This document shows positions 61,064 through 64,000 of a stretch of 64,000 nt of DNA, piece by piece; position 1 is the stretch's first letter; each line of letters starts with the position of its first letter. This DNA is from Candidatus Barnesiella excrementavium (lineage in GTDB: Bacteria; Bacteroidota; Bacteroidia; Bacteroidales; Barnesiellaceae): the NCBI GenBank assembly GCA_019115485.1, contig DXDM01000005.1, positions 1 through 64,000 on the forward strand, given 5' to 3'. The position numbers were made by a program, and so were the translations under genes. Under the pieces are notes generated by a model. That model was not told the origin of the DNA, searched no databases, and saw only the letters and a program-made list of their open reading frames with translations.

Positions 61064-62020
61064 ATGAAGGTTGCCGATTTGATTAAGAATCACGGGAGTA
61101 CCGGTTTTTCGTTTGAGATATTACCGCCGTTGAAGGGAAGCAGTATTGAGAAGTCGTTCAAGACCATCGATACGTTGCGTGAGTTTGACCCCCTCTATAT
61201 CAACATAACGACACATCGCAGCGAACTGGTTTACAAGGATACGCCCGACGGGCTGTTCCGCCGGGTGTCGGAGCGCAGCCGTCCCGGAACGGTGGCGGTA
61301 GCCGCGGCCATCAAAAACAAATATCAGATACCTACGGTACCCCACATGATATGCAGCGGCTTTTCGGCTCACGAGACAGAGTATGCCTTGATCGACCTCA
61401 ACTTTCTGGGCATCTGCGACCTGCTCATTCTGCGGGGCGACAAGGCCAAGCACGAGAGTCGCTTCACGGCGGTACCGGGCGGGTATGAGCACGCCATCGA
61501 ACTTGAAGAGCAGGTGAACCGTTTCAACGAAGGCTATTTCATCGACGGTACCCCGATGGACGTAGTCAGTTCACGTCCCTTCTCATACGGCGTGGCCGGT
61601 TATCCCGAGAAGCACGACGAGTCGCCCAATCCCGAAGAGGATATGAAATGGTTGAAGGCCAAGGTCGATATGGGGGCCGATTACATCGTGACCCAGATGT
61701 TTTTCGACAACAGCAAGTTTTTCGACTTTGTCAATCGGTGTCGCGCCATGGGCATTACCGTGCCCATCGTGCCGGGGCTGAAACCCATCTCGAAGGCTTC
61801 GCAACTGACGCTGTTGCCCCGGGTGTTTCACGTCGACATACCCGATGCGCTGGTACGCGAAATTGCCAAGTGCCGGGACGACGCCCAGGTGAAACAGGTC
61901 GGCATCGAGTGGTGCACGGCCCAGTCGCTCGAATTGAAGGCACGGGGTGTACCCAGCATTCACTACTATTCGCTGATGGCCGTCGACAGTGTATATCGGA
62001 TAGCCAAGGCGGTTTATTAA
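61064..62020 (+). CDS. metF: 5,10-methylenetetrahydrofolate reductase
   Basis: 318 residues from ATG 61064; the track start 18 codons earlier adds 'MMRRVTDKPRRLPRKTTV', unlike the family. TIM barrel FAD enzyme: 'FSFEILPPLKG' at the N-terminus, 'THRSELVYKDTPDG', 'PHMICSGFSAHETE', 'LLILRGDKAK' with FAD-binding residues, 'GVAGYPEKHDESPN' and 'GADYIVTQMFFDNSKFF'. It reduces methylene-THF to methyl-THF for methionine synthesis (cytoplasm). holB follows 26 bp downstream. Confidence 0.97.
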   Translation: MKVADLIKNHGSTGFSFEILPPLKGSSIEKSFKTIDTLREFDPLYINITTHRSELVYKDTPDGLFRRVSERSRPGTVAVAAAIKNKYQIPTVPHMICSGFSAHETEYALIDLNFLGICDLLILRGDKAKHESRFTAVPGGYEHAIELEEQVNRFNEGYFIDGTPMDVVSSRPFSYGVAGYPEKHDESPNPEEDMKWLKAKVDMGADYIVTQMFFDNSKFFDFVNRCRAMGITVPIVPGLKPISKASQLTLLPRVFHVDIPDALVREIAKCRDDAQVKQVGIEWCTAQSLELKARGVPSIHYYSLMAVDSVYRIAKAVY

Positions 62021-62046
62021 ACAGGAAGAAGAGAACGATACGGAAT

Positions 62047-63168
62047 ATGTTTTTCAAAGATGTAATCGGACAAGATGAGGTGAAAGAGCGGTTGCTGCAT
62101 TCGGTCGACAGTGGCCACATAGCCCATGCCCAACTTTTTTGCGGCCCCGAGGGGATAGGCAAGTTTGCCATGGCCATGGCCTATGCCCGGTATATCCACT
62201 GCACCAACCGCCAGCAGGGCGATGCGTGCGGGGTGTGTCCCTCGTGCCGGCAATACGCTGCGTTTACGCACCCCGATTTGCACTTTGTCTTTCCCATCGT
62301 GAAGGTCGAGAAGAAAAAACGTATCTGCGACGACTATCTGCCCGAGTGGTGCGAATTTTTGAAAGAGCACTCCTATTTCGGCCTCGATGCCTGGCTGAGC
62401 CATATCAATGCCGATAACAAGCAGGCCATGATTTATGGTGAGGAGAGCGAGAGTATCTTGCGCAAGATGTCGTTGAAGGGCTATGAGTCGCCCTACAAAA
62501 TCATGATAATCTGGTTGCCCGAGCGTATGAACGACACCTGTGCCAACAAGCTGTTGAAGCTGTTGGAAGAGCCCTATCCCGGCAGCGTGTTCCTGTTGGT
62601 GAGCAACAATCCCGACCGCGTGTTGGGTACCATACGTTCGCGGGCACAGCGGGTCGAGATGCGGTCGCTTTCCACCCCCGTCATCGCCGAGGCGTTGCAG
62701 AGCCGTTATGGCATAGCCGCACAAGATGCCGTAGCGGTGGCTCATGTGGCCGAGGGGAGTTACCTGCGGGCTTGCGAGTCGCTCCAATTAAATGAGGAGA
62801 GCCGTCTGTTCTTCAACTATTTCGTGCAGGTGATGCGGCTGGCCTACATGCGCAAGATCAAGGATTTGAAGGCTTGGAGCGAGGAGGTGGCCGACCTGGG
62901 TCGCGAGCGCTTGCGCCGTTTCCTCTCTTATGCCCAGCGCATGGTGCGCGAGAACTACATCTACAATCTGCACATGCCCGACCTCTCGTATATGAATCGC
63001 GAGGAGGAACAGTTCTCCACCCGGTTTGCCCCCTTCATACACGAGCGCAACGTGCAGGCCATCATGAAGCATTTGAGTGATGCCGAGAACGATATCGGGC
63101 AGAATGCCAATGCCAAAATCGTGCTCTTCGATCTGGCCATCAAACTCATTCTGCTGTTGAAGAGTTGA
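62047..63168 (+). CDS. holB: DNA polymerase III delta-prime subunit (clamp loader)
   Basis: 374 residues from ATG 62047; the ORF-track frame runs upstream across metF only as a shadow. AAA+ clamp-loader fold: 'MFFKDVIGQDEVKERLLHSVDSGHIAHAQLFCGPEGIGKFAMAMA' with a P-loop, a zinc module ('GDACGVCPSCRQY') and 'NDTCANKLLKLLEEPYPGSVFLLVSNN' then sensor 'TIRSRAQRVEM'. The Lys in GIGK is kept, though delta-prime usually does not hydrolyse ATP; a DnaX-like role is less likely given length and motif order. Probably co-transcribed with metF; the ssrA gene follows. Confidence 0.93.
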   Translation: MFFKDVIGQDEVKERLLHSVDSGHIAHAQLFCGPEGIGKFAMAMAYARYIHCTNRQQGDACGVCPSCRQYAAFTHPDLHFVFPIVKVEKKKRICDDYLPEWCEFLKEHSYFGLDAWLSHINADNKQAMIYGEESESILRKMSLKGYESPYKIMIIWLPERMNDTCANKLLKLLEEPYPGSVFLLVSNNPDRVLGTIRSRAQRVEMRSLSTPVIAEALQSRYGIAAQDAVAVAHVAEGSYLRACESLQLNEESRLFFNYFVQVMRLAYMRKIKDLKAWSEEVADLGRERLRRFLSYAQRMVRENYIYNLHMPDLSYMNREEEQFSTRFAPFIHERNVQAIMKHLSDAENDIGQNANAKIVLFDLAIKLILLLKS

Positions 63169-63219
63169 GCCGGACACATTTTTAACTCGAAAAAAGTTCT
63201 ATCGGCCCGAAAAAAATTG

Positions 63220-63227
63220 TATCTTTG
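63220..63227 (+). promoter_or_regulatory. -7 promoter element of ssrA
   Basis: TATCTTTG, 31 bp before the mature tmRNA 5' end. Upstream at 20 bp is only GTTC, a weak -33 box. Confidence 0.5.
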
Positions 63228-63258
63228 TCGTCCCTCGCAAGGGGGAGATACTGCCACT

Positions 63259-63654
63259 GGGGCTGACCGGTTTTGACAGCGGGTAGAAGTGGTGGGTAAG
63301 CATGCAGAGCGTTTGTTGCCCCGCTCTATAATCTCAGACAGCAAAAATTTAACTGGCGAAAATAACTACGCTCTTGCTGCTTAATCGAAGTACAGTAGAT
63401 TAGCTTAATCTCTGCAACAGTTGCGGAGACAAGACATCACCCGGTTGCTGTGGTTCCGAAGCGTTCCGAAACGGTGGTGCAATAATATCGGAAATAGTCG
63501 AAGGCAGGTTTCGGGCCGACGATGAAATTTTAGAAACTAAGGTACAGATTGGTGGCTTCGGTCTTGTCTGTGCCCGACAACCAAAGCGAAGATAAGCATG
63601 TAGAAAGCTCATTAGTTCCTCGTTTGGACGAGGGTTCGAATCCCTCCAGCTCCA
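63259..63654 (+). ncRNA. ssrA: tmRNA (transfer-messenger RNA)
   Basis: 5' GGGGCTGACCGGTTTTGAC and 3' GTTCGAATCCCTCCAGCTCCA form the tRNA-like domain (7-bp acceptor stem with one G-U pair, T-arm with GGTTCGAATCC). The tag reading frame, GGC GAA AAT AAC TAC GCT CTT GCT GCT TAA, encodes GENNYALAA, the tag known in Porphyromonas and similar Bacteroidales. The 3' CCA is not encoded (CGG follows the discriminator A). It rescues stalled ribosomes and marks their products for proteolysis. Confidence 0.97.
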
Positions 63655-63665
63655 CGGATAAAAAA

Positions 63666-63702
63666 CGCAAGAGTTTTGTCGTAAACTCTTGCGCTTTTTT
63701 TT
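63666..63702 (+). terminator. Terminator of ssrA
   Basis: Perfect 11-bp stem CGCAAGAGTTT/AAACTCTTGCG with loop TGTCGT, then CTTTTTTTT. Confidence 0.9.
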
Positions 63703-63718
63703 GTGCCTTGAAACGAAT

Positions 63719-63750
63719 CGGGGCGGCCTCGAAGAATCGAGGCCGCCCCG
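63719..63750 (-). terminator. Terminator-like hairpin of the right-edge gene
   Basis: Perfect 14-bp arms CGGGGCGGCCTCGA/TCGAGGCCGCCCCG with loop AGAA, 60 bp past the stop of the minus-strand gene. No strong U-run, but the stem is very stable. Confidence 0.6.
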
Positions 63751-63810
63751 GTGTGGCGTTGTACTCTTTTGCGTGGCCGTGGACTTATCGCCTCGGCACA
63801 CCGCACAGAC

Positions 63811-64000
63811 TTATCGTTTGAGCAGTTTTACCGTCTTAACAGCGTCGCCGTCCTTCACTTGAACCAGATAGCAGCCATTAGCCAGGAAGCTGATGTTGGC
63901 AGGCATTTCGGCCGTTGTCAATACTTGCTTGCCGGTCAGGTCAAAGAGAGTTACCGATGCCGTCTCGCTGGCGCCGTTGATGTAGAGCATGCCGTCATAG
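63811..64000 (-). CDS. C-terminal fragment of a secreted protein with type IX sorting tail
   Basis: Only the last 62 codons are in the window; stop TAA at 63811. The fragment reads 'YDGMLYINGASETASVTLFDLTGKQVL', 'MPANISFLANGCYLVQVKDG' and ends 'TVKLLKR', matching the T9SS type A sorting domain (as in the ELWxxDGT and GH85-like proteins of this window). The main domain, and so the function, lies beyond the edge. Confidence 0.8.
   Translation of the reverse strand, partial: YDGMLYINGASETASVTLFDLTGKQVLTTAEMPANISFLANGCYLVQVKDGDAVKTVKLLKR

Noticed and set aside
61648-62046. N-terminal extension of the holB ORF through metF
   Set aside because: Out-of-frame shadow of metF; the clamp-loader family start is at 62047.
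63400-63801. 133-aa minus ORF and other ORFs over ssrA
   Set aside because: They lie across the tmRNA and its terminator and have no protein-like features.

Overview
The window is a chromosomal stretch of a member of the Bacteroidales (phylum Bacteroidota). Evidence: two SusC/SusD glycan-uptake loci, a one-protein hybrid two-component regulator, ECF sigma factors paired with anti-sigma-like proteins, type IX-style C-terminal sorting tails, a NigD-like lipoprotein, many TAnnTTTG (-7) promoter elements with TTTG (-33) boxes about 19-20 bp upstream, and a tmRNA whose tag reads GENNYALAA. No phage, integrase, insertion sequence or CRISPR array was seen. Genus cannot be fixed from the sequence alone; Barnesiella-, Coprobacter- or Parabacteroides-like organisms fit.

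Region 1-21.2 kb is a polysaccharide utilisation locus (PUL). A modular GH43-type enzyme, cut by the left edge, and a hybrid two-component system lie on the minus strand. Divergent from them is a long plus-strand array: an ELWxxDGT-repeat secreted protein, SusC, SusD, a surface lipoprotein, a GH43 enzyme, a sialidase-fold/CBM9 protein (possible exo-arabinanase), a GH51 alpha-L-arabinofuranosidase and a serine-type sulfatase. The enzymes point to an arabinan or arabinose-containing pectin side chain or arabinogalactan as substrate.

Region 21.2-38 kb is mostly housekeeping: valS, a PatB/MalY-type lyase, a porin O/P family protein, a candidate small RNA, tRNA-Ser(GCT), mltG, a 52-residue membrane microprotein, dnaB, ispE, a Crp/Fnr-type regulator with an acyltransferase-3 membrane protein, a GH84 hexosaminidase, then grpE-dnaJ.

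Region 38-50.5 kb has a class A beta-lactamase followed by a second PUL: SusC, SusD, a 648-residue Ig-like lipoprotein and a GH85-like endo-beta-N-acetylglucosaminidase with a sorting tail. This set suits release and capture of N-linked glycans from glycoproteins.

Region 50.5-64 kb carries a tRNA-dihydrouridine synthase, an HxlR regulator with its oxidoreductase, a DUF2007 protein, an NhaC antiporter, two adjacent ECF sigma operons (one with anti-sigma factor, small secreted protein and beta-barrel protein; the other with a protein that joins an anti-sigma-like, membrane-anchored N-terminus to an outer-membrane-type beta-barrel domain), a NigD-like lipoprotein, a second candidate small RNA, metF, holB, ssrA (tmRNA), and the C-terminus of a secreted protein cut by the right edge.

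Start sites were moved in many cases from the ORF-track position (alternative GTG/TTG starts or upstream extensions) to the ATG that opens the signal peptide or conserved domain. Function calls rest on recognised motifs read by eye; no database search was run.
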